A stretch of DNA of 64,000 bases, from positions 124,001-188,000 of the forward strand of contig JAFKKH010000025.1 of NCBI GenBank assembly GCA_017305665.1, written 5' to 3'. This document shows, piece after piece, positions 19,096 to 28,583 of the stretch; within the stretch, counting starts at the first letter, position 1, and every line of letters starts with the position of its first letter. Source of the DNA: Hyphomicrobiales bacterium (GTDB taxonomy: Bacteria; Pseudomonadota; Alphaproteobacteria; Rhizobiales; Xanthobacteraceae). A model generated the notes under the pieces. It was given only the letters and a program-made list of their open reading frames with translations, was not told the origin of the DNA and searched no databases. The translations under genes were made by a program, and so were the position numbers.

Positions 19096-19298
19096 TTATT
19101 AACCGGGCTGCAGAAGAACGGAGACAGGGTCTTGTCGTTTTTGGGATCGTTGACGCGGGCCTGATCGGCGGCCTGGAGCTTGTCGAGAACGGCATCCATC
19201 GCCTTGTCCGGATCGGCATTCTTGCCCTGACGCTCCATCGCGTCGAGGTACTCCATGTAGGCCTGATAGGCCTTTTCATCGTCGCACAGCAGACACAT
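19092..19298 (-). CDS. Conserved hypothetical small protein between gatC and gatA
   Basis: A 68-residue soluble protein starting [23 protein letters not shown] CxxC at residues 2-5 is followed by a charged helix and a Lys/Asp-rich C-terminus ending CSPVNK. No family is recognised. It begins 14 bp after gatC and ends in a 4-bp ATGA overlap with gatA, so it is made together with the amidotransferase. The N-terminal CxxC could bind a metal or form a disulfide. Confidence 0.75.
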   Translation of the reverse strand: MCLLCDDEKAYQAYMEYLDAMERQGKNADPDKAMDAVLDKLQAADQARVNDPKNDKTLSPFFCSPVNK

Positions 19299-19312
19299 CG
19301 ATTCGAACCTGG

Positions 19313-19600
19313 TTATTCGACGACCTTGGGCACCAGAAAGAAGTGATCCTCAGTGACCGGTGCATTGGCGACCACCTTGTCCGCGATCTCACCGTCATTG
19401 ACGACATCGCGACGCTTCTTCATCTCCATCGGCGTCACCGACGTCATGGGCTCGACGCCATCGACGTTCACTTCCTGCAACTGCTCGACAAACGCCAGGA
19501 TCGCATTCAGCTCGCCCTGAAGCGCGGGAACCTCGGCGTCCTCGACCGCGATACGCGCTAGATGCGCGATACGGCGAACAGTGGTGGCATCGACAGACAT
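19313..19600 (-). CDS. gatC: Asp-tRNA(Asn)/Glu-tRNA(Gln) amidotransferase subunit C
   Basis: Small belt-like subunit that holds GatA and GatB together. The 95 residues begin [17 protein letters not shown] and contain [25 protein letters not shown], the family signature, and end [16 protein letters not shown]. The frame is open to 19798, but the conserved start is the ATG at 19600. First gat gene on this strand, 92 bp after the nitronate monooxygenase stop. Confidence 0.97.
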   Translation of the reverse strand: MSVDATTVRRIAHLARIAVEDAEVPALQGELNAILAFVEQLQEVNVDGVEPMTSVTPMEMKKRRDVVNDGEIADKVVANAPVTEDHFFLVPKVVE

Positions 19601-19692
19601 ATATAAGGCCTCGCAGGCGTCCATTGTAAGGCGTGTGACCTTACAAGCCTCACGCCCTATAGCAGACCCCGCTTTTGCACCGCAACCGCGGG

Positions 19693-20769
19693 TCAGCCGG
19701 CCATCTGGCTCAACCGGCGCAGTGCCGCTCCTGCGAGCGCCTGCGTCAGCTCGGTCGCGGGCATCTCGTGCGTCAACGCAACTGACTGCCCAGCCCACAG
19801 ATTGGTGAAATCGGCGTTGCCGGTCTTTTCCGCAGCCGCCTTGAGCGGACCGAACGCCGCGGAGGCGTGCGGGAATCCGGGTGTGTCGGCTGTGACCGGC
19901 CCAAGCTCGCGCATCGCCCGGTTGACGATGCCGCGCGCCGCCCGCCCCGTCATCACGTTGGTGATGGCGGTCATGCCGTCCTGAGCCTGCGCGAGATTCT
20001 TGCGGATGATCGGGCTGACCCGCGATTCCGGGCAGCGCAGGTAGGCGGTGCCGATCTGCACGCCAGCCGCGCCGAGCGCGAAGGCGGCGGCGATGCCGCG
20101 CCCGTCGGCGATACCGCCTGCCGCGATCACCGGCACCCGCACCGCATCCACCATTTGCGGCACCAGCGCGAACGTCCCCGGCTGGGTTGCGATATCATCG
20201 GTGAAGAACATGCTGCGATGGCCGCCCGCCTCCGCGCCCTGCGCGATGATGGCGTCGACGCCGCGCTCCTCGAGCCAAACCGCCTCCTTCACGATGGTGG
20301 CCGAGGCGATGACGATACAGCCCGCCGCCTTGACCCGCGCCAGCAGCTTGTCGTCCGGCAGACCGAAGTGGAAGCTGACGATCTCCGGCTTCAATGTTTC
20401 GACCACTTCGCACATCGCTGCGTCGAATGGCGCGCGGGCGGCGCTCGGCAGCGGCATCGCCGGATCGAGGCCCTGCTCCTTATAATAAGGTGCAAGCCGC
20501 GTGCGCCACGCGGCTTCCCGCGCCGGATCGAGCGCGGTCGGCGTATGCGCGAAGAAGTTCATCGAGACCGGCGCTGAAACCTGCTGGCGAAAGATATTGA
20601 CCTGATCGCGCGCCTTGTCCGCCGACAGCATGGCGCACGGCAGCGAACCCAGCGCGCCGGCTTTCGCGGCCGCGATCGCCAGTTCCTGGTCCATGGCTCC
20701 GGCCATCGGCGCCTGGACGATGGGAAATTCGGTGCCGAAGAGGTCAATCAGTCTGCGGTCGGGCCACAT
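19693..20769 (-). CDS. Nitronate monooxygenase (2-nitropropane dioxygenase family)
   Basis: FMN-dependent TIM-barrel oxidase that detoxifies nitronates. The 358 residues carry [11 protein letters not shown] near residue 15, the flavin-phosphate and substrate region [15 protein letters not shown] (class I signature, catalytic His), [13 protein letters not shown], and [12 protein letters not shown]. It is upstream of gatC on the same strand, with about 90 bp between, so it may or may not share a transcript. The physiological substrate cannot be told from sequence. Confidence 0.9.
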   Translation of the reverse strand: MWPDRRLIDLFGTEFPIVQAPMAGAMDQELAIAAAKAGALGSLPCAMLSADKARDQVNIFRQQVSAPVSMNFFAHTPTALDPAREAAWRTRLAPYYKEQGLDPAMPLPSAARAPFDAAMCEVVETLKPEIVSFHFGLPDDKLLARVKAAGCIVIASATIVKEAVWLEERGVDAIIAQGAEAGGHRSMFFTDDIATQPGTFALVPQMVDAVRVPVIAAGGIADGRGIAAAFALGAAGVQIGTAYLRCPESRVSPIIRKNLAQAQDGMTAITNVMTGRAARGIVNRAMRELGPVTADTPGFPHASAAFGPLKAAAEKTGNADFTNLWAGQSVALTHEMPATELTQALAGAALRRLSQMAG

Positions 20770-20902
20770 GGTCTGCTCGCTTGCGTCTGGAACCTGACGG
20801 CGGAAGCCGCCGAACGTCGGTCCGCCTTAGCACACCGGCCCGCGCCGGGGCTATCCGTGGCGCTGCTTTGCCACGCTCATCAGACGCATGATATGCGGAG
20901 CC

Positions 20903-21394
20903 ATGCCCGCTCCCGTCCTCCCATTGATTGAAGCCGCGACCCACTGGCCCCCACGCGGCGCGCTGATCGGCCTCGACCTCGGCACCAAGACGATTGGCGT
21001 CGCGGTGTCGGATCCGGATCGCCGCCTCGCAACCGGCGTGGAAACGATCCAGCGCAAGACTTTTACGTCCGATGCGACACGGCTGCTTGCGATCGCGGGC
21101 GAACGCAAAGCCGTCGGATTCATCCTCGGACTGCCCATCAATATGGACGGGACCGAAGGGCCGCGTGCGCAATCGACACGCGCCTTCGCACGCAATCTGG
21201 CGAAACTCACCGATCATCCCATCGGTCTGTGGGACGAACGGCTGTCGACGGTCGCCGTCGAGCGCGAACTGATCGGAACGGACATGAGCCGTGCCCGGCG
21301 CGCGAAGGTCATCGACGAACACGCCGCCATCTTCATTCTGCAGGGTGCCCTCGACCGGCTCGCCACGCTGAACCGATCCTCCGGAGCCGACTGA
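20903..21394 (+). CDS. ruvX: RuvX/YqgF family Holliday-junction resolvase-like RNase H fold protein
   Basis: A 163-residue YqgF protein; E. coli YqgF acts in 16S rRNA 5' processing and anti-termination, and Mycobacterium RuvX resolves Holliday junctions. Motifs: LIGLDLGTKTIGVAVSD with the first catalytic Asp, LGLPINMDGTEGPRAQ, LWDERLSTVAVE with the Glu, and KVIDEHAAIFILQGAL with the last Asp. The start is taken at 20903 (MPAPVLPLIEA), as is usual for the group; an ATG at 20888 would add five residues. Divergent from nitronate monooxygenase; the AEC transporter follows after 2 bp. Confidence 0.93.
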   Translation: MPAPVLPLIEAATHWPPRGALIGLDLGTKTIGVAVSDPDRRLATGVETIQRKTFTSDATRLLAIAGERKAVGFILGLPINMDGTEGPRAQSTRAFARNLAKLTDHPIGLWDERLSTVAVERELIGTDMSRARRAKVIDEHAAIFILQGALDRLATLNRSSGAD

Positions 21395-21396
21395 CC

Positions 21397-22323
21397 ATGC
21401 TGACGATTTTCGCCGCACTGGTGCCGGTATTCCTGCTGATCGTGCTCGGCTTCGCACTGCGCCGGCTGATGTTGAAGCAGGACGCCGCCTGGACCGGGCT
21501 GGAGCAGCTCGTTTACTACGTGCTGTTTCCGGCGCTTCTGGTCGACTCGCTGGCGCGCGCCGATCTGGCTTCGGTGCCGATCGCCGGCGTTGGTGGCGCG
21601 CTGGCGCTGTCAGTCCTGATCATGTCGGCGCTATGCCTTGCGCTGCGACCGCTGCTGGCGAGCCGGCTCGGCATCGATAACCGCTCCTTCACGTCGGTCT
21701 TCCAGGGCGCGAACCGTTGGCAGACCTTTGTGGCACTGTCCGTCGCCGATGCCATGTGGGGCAACCGCGGCATCACGCTGGCTTCCGTCGCCATGGTCGC
21801 GATGATCCCGATGCTCAACACGTTCTGCGTCGCGGTGCTGGCGCGCTATGCCTCGCCGCAGCGGCTATCGTGGCCGGCGGTATTTCTGGCCATCGCAAAA
21901 AATCCTCTCATCATCGCTTGTATCATCGGCCTCGTCATCAACGTCACGCATCTGCCCTACCCCTCGCCAGTCCATGCCTTCATGGACTCGCTCGGCCGCT
22001 GCTCGCTGGCAACCGGACTGTTGGTGGTCGGCGCCGGCCTGCATTTCGAGGGGCTGCGGCAGTCCGGCAGCGCGGCACTCTTGACGGTCATTCTGAAGCT
22101 CGCGGTGATGCCGCTCATCGCCATCACGCTTGGCATCTATTTTGGTTTGACCGGTACCAGCCTCGCCGTGGTTGCCTGCTGTTCGTCGGTCCCCTGTGCC
22201 TCGAACAGCTACATTCTGGCGCGGCAGATGGGGGGCGATGCGCCGCTGATGGCGCAGATCGTCACGCTGCAGACCATCATCGCGATCTTCACCATGCCGG
22301 TGTTCATCGCGTCGGTGCAGTGA
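21397..22323 (+). CDS. AEC (auxin efflux carrier) family transporter
   Basis: A 308-residue inner-membrane protein with about ten hydrophobic segments, starting MLTIFAALVPVFLLIVLGFALRR, the typical AEC N-terminus. Conserved features include YYVLFPALLVDSLA near residue 45, FQGANRWQTFVALS in the middle and CSSVPCASNSYILARQMGGD near the end. AEC proteins export or import small organic anions; the substrate here is unknown. It starts 2 bp after ruvX, so the two are co-transcribed. It converges with the CPBP protease gene. Confidence 0.9.
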   Translation: MLTIFAALVPVFLLIVLGFALRRLMLKQDAAWTGLEQLVYYVLFPALLVDSLARADLASVPIAGVGGALALSVLIMSALCLALRPLLASRLGIDNRSFTSVFQGANRWQTFVALSVADAMWGNRGITLASVAMVAMIPMLNTFCVAVLARYASPQRLSWPAVFLAIAKNPLIIACIIGLVINVTHLPYPSPVHAFMDSLGRCSLATGLLVVGAGLHFEGLRQSGSAALLTVILKLAVMPLIAITLGIYFGLTGTSLAVVACCSSVPCASNSYILARQMGGDAPLMAQIVTLQTIIAIFTMPVFIASVQ

Positions 22324-22326
22324 CTG

Positions 22327-23103
22327 CTAGGTGTGGTTCGCGAGCCAGATGGTCTGCAGCGTCGCCGCGAAATTGTTGAGGCCGTGCAGGATCACGGTCA
22401 GCCAGATCGACCCGCTGCGATAGCGCAGGTATCCAAACAACAGTCCGATCGAAAATATCTCGCCGAAGAAGAACCAGTCGTATTGCAGGTGCATCGCGGT
22501 CCATACCAGCGATGACAGTACGATGGCACCCGCGGGGCGCAGGAACGACTCCGACCATCCACGATAGAGGAATCCGCGGGTCAGAAATTCCTCGGTGATC
22601 GGCGCCACCACGCAGAACGAAACGACTAGCAGCCACAGCGCGCCTTCGGCCTGCGCGGACTTCAGCACGTCCACCATGAAGCCCGCCGAACTCTCGCGTC
22701 CCGTCGCATAGGACACGCCCTCCCATCCCAGGACGAGCACCACCAGACCAATGATCCCGAACAGCAGATACCACCACGAGGTCCAGCGCAGCGCGAGGTA
22801 GTCGGCGAACGGCACGCGCGACAGCCGGATCGCGATCCACAGCGCGAGCAACGCCGCCGGCAATCCCATCACGACCGACAGCGAGATGGTGAGACCGCCG
22901 CCCGCCAGCGCCTTGGCCTGATCGAAGCTGAACGGCGCACGATCGGTGATCAGCAAATACACCAGCACCGAGAGTTGCCCGGCGAACATCGCAGCGAACA
23001 CCACCAGGCCCCAGAGGCTGGTGCCGATGAATTTCCAGACCTGCGGTGGTTGCTCCACGAGAGACACCGGCGGCGGTACAGGATTGCTTTCAAGCGCGCT
23101 CAT
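22327..23103 (-). CDS. CPBP (CAAX/Abi) family intramembrane glutamic protease
   Basis: A 258-residue membrane protein with about seven hydrophobic segments and the three CPBP motifs: EEFLTRGFLYRG (EExxxR), LVWTAMHLQYDW (FxxxH type), and VILHGLNNFAAT (HxxxN). This family cleaves membrane substrates or acts as bacteriocin immunity-type proteases; the target is unknown. The start at 23103 (MSALESN) removes an N-terminus that overlaps the upstream AidB-like gene; that gene ends 40 bp before this ATG, so an operon is likely. Confidence 0.88.
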   Translation of the reverse strand: MSALESNPVPPPVSLVEQPPQVWKFIGTSLWGLVVFAAMFAGQLSVLVYLLITDRAPFSFDQAKALAGGGLTISLSVVMGLPAALLALWIAIRLSRVPFADYLALRWTSWWYLLFGIIGLVVLVLGWEGVSYATGRESSAGFMVDVLKSAQAEGALWLLVVSFCVVAPITEEFLTRGFLYRGWSESFLRPAGAIVLSSLVWTAMHLQYDWFFFGEIFSIGLLFGYLRYRSGSIWLTVILHGLNNFAATLQTIWLANHT

Positions 23104-23143
23104 GGCGGCACTCTGGTCGGCATTCCTTACCAAACCGTGCGGC

Positions 23144-24787
23144 TCATGGCAGCGCCCGTTCAAGCAGGCGGCGGCTATCGTCGAACGATAGCTCCGCCGT
23201 CCCGTACATGCGTCCATGGGCACCGCCGAGCCGTGTCGCAGCGAACAGCGCCGCCTGTTCCGGCGCGGTCCGGTTGAGCGCGGCGGCCGCGGCTAACTGC
23301 GCCAGCGTCTCCACCGCCTGCCGCGCGACGCGCTCACCATCGGGACGGCGGAACGTTTTGGCGAGAAACGCCACCGCTTCCGCTGCGCCCGGCAATCCGT
23401 TGGTATCCGCCACAAGCTCCTCGAGCACGGCCGTGGCGGCCTCGGCCTCGCGCCCGAGCGCGCGCAGCACGTCGAGGCACATCACGTTGCCGGAACCTTC
23501 CCAGATCGCGTTGACGGGCGCCTCGCGATAGTGCCGCGCCAGGATACCCTCCTCGACGTAGCCGTTGCCGCCGAGACACTCCATCGCTTCGTAGATGAAG
23601 CCCGGCGCGCTCTTGCAGGTCCAGTATTTCACCGCCGGCGTCAGAAGCCGCATCCAGGCGGCGGCCTTGGCGTCCACCGGCGCTTCGTCGAAAGCGCGAC
23701 ACAGCCGCATCACGAGCGCAACCGACGCCTCCACATGCAACGCCATGTCCGACAGCACCGCCTGCATCAGCGGCTGGTCGGCGAGATGTTTCTGGAACAC
23801 GCTGCGATGCCGCGCGTGATGCAACGCATGCGCCAGCCCCGAGCGCATCAGGCCGACAGAAGCAATGGCGCAATCCTGTCGCGTCAACTGCACCATCTGG
23901 ATGATGGTGCGGATGCCCTTGCCCTCCTCGCCGACGCGCTCTGCATAAGCGCCGGTGAACTCGACCTCGGACGAGGCATTGGAACGGTTGCCGAGTTTAT
24001 CCTTCAGCCGCTGGAAATGGATTTCATTGGCCGAGCGATCCGGTTTGAAGCGCGGCATGAAAAAACAGGTCAGCCCGCCCTCGGCCTGCGCCAGCACCAG
24101 GAATGCGTCGCACATCGGCGCCGACATGAACCATTTGTGGCCGGTGATGCGATAAGCGTCGCCGTCGCGCTCGGCGCGGGTCTGGTTGGCGCGCACATCG
24201 GTACCGCCCTGCTTTTCGGTCATGCCCATGCCGAGCGTCATGCCGCGCTTGCTCCACCACGGCACGAATGACGGATCGTAGCTGCGCGTGGCGATCACGG
24301 GCATCGCCTTCGCCAGCACGGCAGGTTCGGCGGCCAGCGCCGCCACCGACGCCCGGGTCATGGTGATCGGACAGAGGTGCCCGGTCTCGACCTGCGATGC
24401 CATGTAGAATTTTGCCGCGCGAACGACCTCGGCGGCGCCACCCGCCGGCTTGCCTTCGGCGGTCCATGTCGAGTTGTGGATGCCCGCGTGGGCGCTGTGC
24501 GCCATCAATTCGTGATAGGCGGGGTGAAACTCCACTTCATCACGCCGGACGCCCCGCGCATCGAACAGCCGCAGCTTTGGCGGATTCTCGTTGGCAAGAC
24601 GGCCTCGCGCCGCCATGGCCGCCGATCCCCAGTGCCGCCCGAATTCGGACAGTTCGTCTGTTGCCGCGCGACCACCGTTTGCGGCCACGGCCTCTACCAG
24701 CGGGCGATCGAGGGTGAACAGGTCGACATCCTCGAATGGCGGCGACTGGTTGAATACCTCGTGGGTCCTGAAAGCGGCCTGTGTCAT
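23144..24787 (-). CDS. aidB: AidB-like acyl-CoA dehydrogenase family protein
   Basis: A 547-residue flavoprotein similar to E. coli AidB (541 residues), which is induced in the adaptive response to alkylation and binds DNA. Diagnostic segments are [13 protein letters not shown] at the N-terminus, [61 protein letters not shown], and [13 protein letters not shown], followed by [15 protein letters not shown]. The C-terminal basic DNA-binding region of AidB is at least partly present (RLLERALP end). The start at 24787 gives the conserved [14 protein letters not shown]. Divergent from pyrB. Confidence 0.88.
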   Translation of the reverse strand: MTQAAFRTHEVFNQSPPFEDVDLFTLDRPLVEAVAANGGRAATDELSEFGRHWGSAAMAARGRLANENPPKLRLFDARGVRRDEVEFHPAYHELMAHSAHAGIHNSTWTAEGKPAGGAAEVVRAAKFYMASQVETGHLCPITMTRASVAALAAEPAVLAKAMPVIATRSYDPSFVPWWSKRGMTLGMGMTEKQGGTDVRANQTRAERDGDAYRITGHKWFMSAPMCDAFLVLAQAEGGLTCFFMPRFKPDRSANEIHFQRLKDKLGNRSNASSEVEFTGAYAERVGEEGKGIRTIIQMVQLTRQDCAIASVGLMRSGLAHALHHARHRSVFQKHLADQPLMQAVLSDMALHVEASVALVMRLCRAFDEAPVDAKAAAWMRLLTPAVKYWTCKSAPGFIYEAMECLGGNGYVEEGILARHYREAPVNAIWEGSGNVMCLDVLRALGREAEAATAVLEELVADTNGLPGAAEAVAFLAKTFRRPDGERVARQAVETLAQLAAAAALNRTAPEQAALFAATRLGGAHGRMYGTAELSFDDSRRLLERALP

Positions 24788-25000
24788 GAAGCATCTCCGC
24801 GGGAGCTGACGAACGCGACTATACAACAAGAGCCGCGACGCGACGGCGGCGGTTCGTGGCAAATCCGACGGTGGCGGCGGAAATGCGCTCCAAATGTTCC
24901 ACGCCGCATTTACCCTGACCCGGCTTCACCGGGGGATAACTCCCCGGACCACTATTCGCCCTTGCCCCTTCGGCGTTCTCTGCCTATAGCTCTGGCTTTA

Positions 25001-25954
25001 ATGACATCGCCAACGAAATCGAGCTTTGTCCTCGGACACCGGCATTTGCTGGGCATCGAGGGCCTTTCCGCCGCCGACATCACCGGCCTCCTCGACCTTT
25101 CCGAAGAATACGTCGAACTGAACCGCCAGATCGACAAGAAGCGCACCTCGTTGCGCGGTCGCACCCAGATCAACCTGTTCTTCGAAGCTTCGACGCGCAC
25201 CCAGTCCTCGTTCGAGATCGCCGGCAAACGGCTCGGCGCCGACGTCATGAACATGTCAGTGTCGTCGATGTCCACCCGCAAGGGCGAGACGCTGGTCGAT
25301 ACCGCGATGACGCTGAATGCGATGCATCCGGACATTCTGGTGGTGCGCCATCACGCCTCCGGTGCCGTGGAGTTGCTGGCGCGCAAGGTGGACGGCTCCG
25401 TCATCAATGCCGGCGACGGCGCGCACGAGCACCCGACCCAGGCGCTGCTCGACGCGCTGACCATCCGCCGCAACAAGGGGCGGCTCGAAGGGCTTCTGGT
25501 CGCGATCTGCGGCGACGTGCTGCATTCGCGGGTCGCGCGCTCCAACATCATCCTGCTCAATACCATGGGCGCACGGGTCCGCGTCGTCGCGCCCTCGACC
25601 CTGCTGCCGCCGGGCATCGAGCGCATGGGCGTCGAGGTGGCGCGCGACATGCGCGAAGGACTGGATGGCGCCGATATCGTCATGATGCTGCGGCTGCAGC
25701 GCGAGCGGATGAACGGGTCGTTCGTGCCGTCGAGCTCGGAGTATTTCCACTACTATGGTCTCGATCAGAAGAAGCTCGCCTACGCAAAGCCCGATGCGCT
25801 GGTGATGCATCCGGGGCCAATGAATCGCGGCGTCGAGATCGACTCCATCGTTGCCGACGGCGCGCAGTCGCTGATCCGCGAGCAGGTCGAAATGGGAGTG
25901 GCGGTGCGCATGGCGGTGCTGGAAGCACTGGCCCGCAACCTGCCAAACGCGTGA
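25001..25954 (+). CDS. pyrB: Aspartate carbamoyltransferase catalytic subunit
   Basis: Joins carbamoyl phosphate and aspartate in pyrimidine synthesis. The 317-residue product has [13 protein letters not shown] (carbamoyl phosphate loop, about 52-64), [20 protein letters not shown] and [12 protein letters not shown], all catalytic segments of class B transcarbamoylases. The start is the ATG at 25001 ([17 protein letters not shown]); the open frame extends far upstream antisense to aidB but that part is not coding. pyrC follows directly. Confidence 0.97.
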   Translation: MTSPTKSSFVLGHRHLLGIEGLSAADITGLLDLSEEYVELNRQIDKKRTSLRGRTQINLFFEASTRTQSSFEIAGKRLGADVMNMSVSSMSTRKGETLVDTAMTLNAMHPDILVVRHHASGAVELLARKVDGSVINAGDGAHEHPTQALLDALTIRRNKGRLEGLLVAICGDVLHSRVARSNIILLNTMGARVRVVAPSTLLPPGIERMGVEVARDMREGLDGADIVMMLRLQRERMNGSFVPSSSEYFHYYGLDQKKLAYAKPDALVMHPGPMNRGVEIDSIVADGAQSLIREQVEMGVAVRMAVLEALARNLPNA

Positions 25955-25959
25955 CACAC

Positions 25960-27261
25960 ATGCTGAGTGACCGCCGCCCCGTCCTGCTCGCCAACGCCCG
26001 GCTCGTCGATCCCTCCCGCGACCTCGATACCATCGGCGACGTGTTGATCGCCGACGGCGTGATCCGCGACTCCCGGCGCGGCATCGGCGCGGCCGGAGTC
26101 CCCGAAGGCACCGACATCGTCAACTGCGCCGGCAAGGTCGTCGCGCCCGGTCTGATCGACATGCGCGCCTTCGTCGGCGAGCCCGGCGCGGGCCACCGCG
26201 AAACCTTTGCCTCCGCAAGCCGCGCCGCAGCAGCCGGCGGCATCACCACCATCATCTGCCAGCCCGACACCTCACCGGCGATCGACAACTCCGCCACCGT
26301 CGATTTCGTGCTGCGCCGCGCCCGCGATACGGCCATCGTCAACATCCATCCGATGGCTGCGCTGACCAAGGAACTTGCCGGCACGGAAATGACCGAGATC
26401 GGCCTGCTGAAAGCAGCCGGTGCGGTTGCCTTCACCGACGGCGCGCGCAGCGTGATGAACGCACAGGTGATGCGCCGCGCTCTCACCTACGCCCGCGATT
26501 TCGACGCGCTCATTGTCCACCACACCGAAGACCCCAATCTGGTCGGCGAAGGCGTGATGAACGAAGGCGAGTTTTCCGCCCGCCTCGGCCTGATGGGCAT
26601 TCCGGCCGCCGCCGAAGCGGTGGTGCTGGAGCGCGACATGCGGCTCGTGGCACTGACGGGCGGCCGCTATCACGCCGCCTCGCTGACATCGGCGGAATCG
26701 CTCGACATCCTCAAGCGCGCCCGCGACGCCGGACTCCATGTCACCGCCTCGGCATCGATCAATCACCTGACGCTGAACGAGAACGACATCGGCCCGTACC
26801 GCACGTTCCTGAAACTGGCACCGCCCCTGCGCAGCGAGGACGACCGCCGCGCGCTGGTCGAAGCACTGGCGTCGGGACTGATCGACGTGGTGATGTCCGA
26901 TCACAATCCGCAGGACGTGGAGACCAAGCGGCTGCCCTTCGCGGAAGCGGCCGCGGGCGCCGTCGGACTCGAGACCATGCTGCCAGCGGCGCTGCGGCTC
27001 GTGCACAACGGCGAGCTGGATTTCAAGACGCTGATCCGGACGATGTCGACGCGGCCCGCGGAACTACTGGGCCTTCCAGGCGGTACGCTGCGCCCCGGCG
27101 CTCCTGCCGACGTGATCGTGATCGATCCGGATATGCCGTGGATACTCGATCCAGCCGATCTCAAATCGCAATGCAAGAATACGCCGTTCGACGAAGCGCG
27201 ATTTTCCGGCCGCGTCCTCCGCACCATCGTCAGTGGACGGACGGTCTACGAACACGTTTGA
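25960..27261 (+). CDS. pyrC: Dihydroorotase-like protein PyrC', likely non-catalytic
   Basis: A 433-residue amidohydrolase-fold protein paired with pyrB. The class I dihydroorotase metal motif DxHxH after GLID is replaced: the sequence reads GLIDMRAFVGEPG, so both metal His are absent (Arg69, Phe71). Other landmarks remain (HHTEDP, NHLTLNEN, MSDHNPQD). Inactive PyrC' (PyrX) proteins that hold ATCase dodecamers together are known, for example in Pseudomonas. If that holds here, a true dihydroorotase must be encoded elsewhere. Start ATG at 25960; a GTG at 25951 overlapping the pyrB stop is an alternative. Confidence 0.85.
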   Translation: MLSDRRPVLLANARLVDPSRDLDTIGDVLIADGVIRDSRRGIGAAGVPEGTDIVNCAGKVVAPGLIDMRAFVGEPGAGHRETFASASRAAAAGGITTIICQPDTSPAIDNSATVDFVLRRARDTAIVNIHPMAALTKELAGTEMTEIGLLKAAGAVAFTDGARSVMNAQVMRRALTYARDFDALIVHHTEDPNLVGEGVMNEGEFSARLGLMGIPAAAEAVVLERDMRLVALTGGRYHAASLTSAESLDILKRARDAGLHVTASASINHLTLNENDIGPYRTFLKLAPPLRSEDDRRALVEALASGLIDVVMSDHNPQDVETKRLPFAEAAAGAVGLETMLPAALRLVHNGELDFKTLIRTMSTRPAELLGLPGGTLRPGAPADVIVIDPDMPWILDPADLKSQCKNTPFDEARFSGRVLRTIVSGRTVYEHV

Positions 27262-27279
27262 TGTCGTCGGGATTGGGAG

Positions 27280-27387
27280 TTAGCGGCTGAAAAGCTGTCC
27301 GAGGGCGTCCATCGACGTACCAAGGACGATCGCGGCCACATACAGGCCGAAACAGACCATCTCGAATCTTTTTCGCATCGGACGCAT
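27280..27387 (-). CDS. Possible 35-residue single-span membrane peptide
   Basis: Reads MRPMRKRFEMVCFGLYVAAI and on to a TAA stop: a basic N-terminus, one hydrophobic stretch (MVCFGLYVAAIVLGTSM) and a short polar tail. GGAGA lies 5-6 nt before the ATG. No family recognised. It lies on the opposite strand between pyrC and plsY. Small hydrophobic peptides of this kind are common, but chance ORFs of this size also are. Confidence 0.4.
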   Translation of the reverse strand: MRPMRKRFEMVCFGLYVAAIVLGTSMDALGQLFSR

Positions 27388-27462
27388 GATGCTCTCCATT
27401 TGCCGATGTCACGGTGCCGATTCATGGTTAATATTTGATTGACGACGATCCGGAGCCTGACG

Positions 27463-28059
27463 ATGCCCCCTGCCGCCATTGCCATACTCGCCCTCGCCAT
27501 CGGCTATCTGTTCGGCTCCATTCCCTTTGGCATGATCCTGACGCGGATGGCCGGAACGCAGGATCTGCGCTCGATCGGTTCCGGCAGCATCGGCACCACC
27601 AACGTGCTGCGCACCGGACGCAAGGATCTGGCCGCCGCGACGCTGATCGGTGACATGCTGAAAGGCACCGTCGCCGTGCTGATCACAGGATTAGCGTGGG
27701 GACCGAGTGCTGCGATGCTGGCTGCCTTGGGCGCTTTCATCGGACACCTCTTCCCGGTGTGGCTGAAATTCCGCGGCGGCAAGGGTGTCGCCACCTACAT
27801 CGGCGTGCTGCTCGGGCTGTTCTGGCCGGCGGCGCTGATCTTCTGTGCGATCTGGCTGATCGTCGCATTGACCACGCGCTATTCATCGCTGTCGGCGTTG
27901 ATTGCGAGTCTTGTCGCGCCGCTGGTTCTGTGGTGGCTCGGCCAACCGCAGCTCGCGACGCTGTTCGCGGTGCTGACGCTGCTGTTATGGTTCGCGCACC
28001 GCGAAAACATCCGCCGCCTTGTCGGAGGCCGCGAAAGCAAGATCGGCGCGAAGGCGTAA
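27463..28059 (+). CDS. plsY: Glycerol-3-phosphate acyltransferase PlsY
   Basis: Inner-membrane enzyme that moves the acyl group from acyl-phosphate to glycerol-3-phosphate, the first step of phospholipid synthesis. The 198 residues contain about five membrane spans and the family motifs: [50 protein letters not shown], and [10 protein letters not shown] near the end. The ATG at 27463 has GGAG 8 nt upstream; an upstream TTG (27439) is less likely. Next on the strand is dprA, as in many alphaproteobacteria, but two small minus-strand genes sit between. Confidence 0.95.
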   Translation: MPPAAIAILALAIGYLFGSIPFGMILTRMAGTQDLRSIGSGSIGTTNVLRTGRKDLAAATLIGDMLKGTVAVLITGLAWGPSAAMLAALGAFIGHLFPVWLKFRGGKGVATYIGVLLGLFWPAALIFCAIWLIVALTTRYSSLSALIASLVAPLVLWWLGQPQLATLFAVLTLLLWFAHRENIRRLVGGRESKIGAKA

Positions 28060-28067
28060 GCTGACGG

Positions 28068-28244
28068 CTAACGGGTAATGCTGCTCACGTCGCCGTGGAC
28101 ATCAAGCGTCACGGTGAAGCCGAATACCTTGAACTGGCCGCCGCGGGCATCGATCACATCGGGATTATCGACCGGCGACCATTTCATGCCACCGCTCGCC
28201 ATCTCGATTTCGCCAGGCTGCAATTCACGAATATTGCTGGTCAT
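28068..28244 (-). CDS. Short peptide with double-glycine leader, copy B
   Basis: A 58-residue peptide paralogous to the upstream 28259-28441 gene. The first 19 residues, MTSNIRELQPGEIEMASGG, match the pattern of double-glycine leaders (L..xEI..xSGG) used by class II bacteriocins and microcins. The 39-residue rest shares MKW, DVIDARGG and a (T/V)xDxxGxxSSI ending with copy A, but has no Cys. GGAGAA precedes the ATG by 7 nt. It starts 14 bp after copy A and converges with plsY. No C39 peptidase/ABC exporter is in the window. Confidence 0.75.
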   Translation of the reverse strand: MTSNIRELQPGEIEMASGGMKWSPVDNPDVIDARGGQFKVFGFTVTLDVHGDVSSITR

Positions 28245-28258
28245 GCCGGTTCTCCAGA

Positions 28259-28441
28259 TCAAGCCGGGCTGATGCTGCTGCACTTGCCGTTGATGTCGAA
28301 CGTCATCGTCACGCCCCAGACGGTCAGGTAACCGCCGCGCGCGTCGATCACGTCCTTGCTCACATAGTTGTGGTCCCATTTCATGCCGCCGCTGACGGCG
28401 TGAATCTCTTTGTCGCTCAGTGCACGAATATCCGTGTTCAT
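28259..28441 (-). CDS. Short peptide with double-glycine leader, copy A
   Basis: A 60-residue peptide. Residues 1-19, MNTDIRALSDKEIHAVSGG, form a textbook double-glycine leader (LSxxEIxxVSGG). The 41-residue remainder begins MKWDHNY, contains DVIDARGG, a hydrophobic beta-like stretch (YLTVWGVTMTFDI) and one Cys. AGGAGA lies 6 nt before the ATG. With copy B it forms a two-gene unit read away from dprA; the 142-bp divergent gap should hold its promoter. It may be a bacteriocin-like or signalling peptide; no function is established. Confidence 0.78.
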   Translation of the reverse strand: MNTDIRALSDKEIHAVSGGMKWDHNYVSKDVIDARGGYLTVWGVTMTFDINGKCSSISPA

Positions 28442-28583
28442 CGGGGTCTCCTGTCAGAGTGAACATATCGCGCCGATAGTGCCGAGCCGATCCGGCGCGG
28501 TCCGTGACCCGCATCACGCGCTCACGCCACCAAACCGGTTGTGACCCGCGCCGACTTGCGCGACACTTCCATCGGGGTGGGGC

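Noticed and set aside
24377-25000. Upstream extension of pyrB to 525 residues
   Set aside because: Antisense to aidB and contains no ATCase sequence; the PyrB N-terminus starts at 25001.
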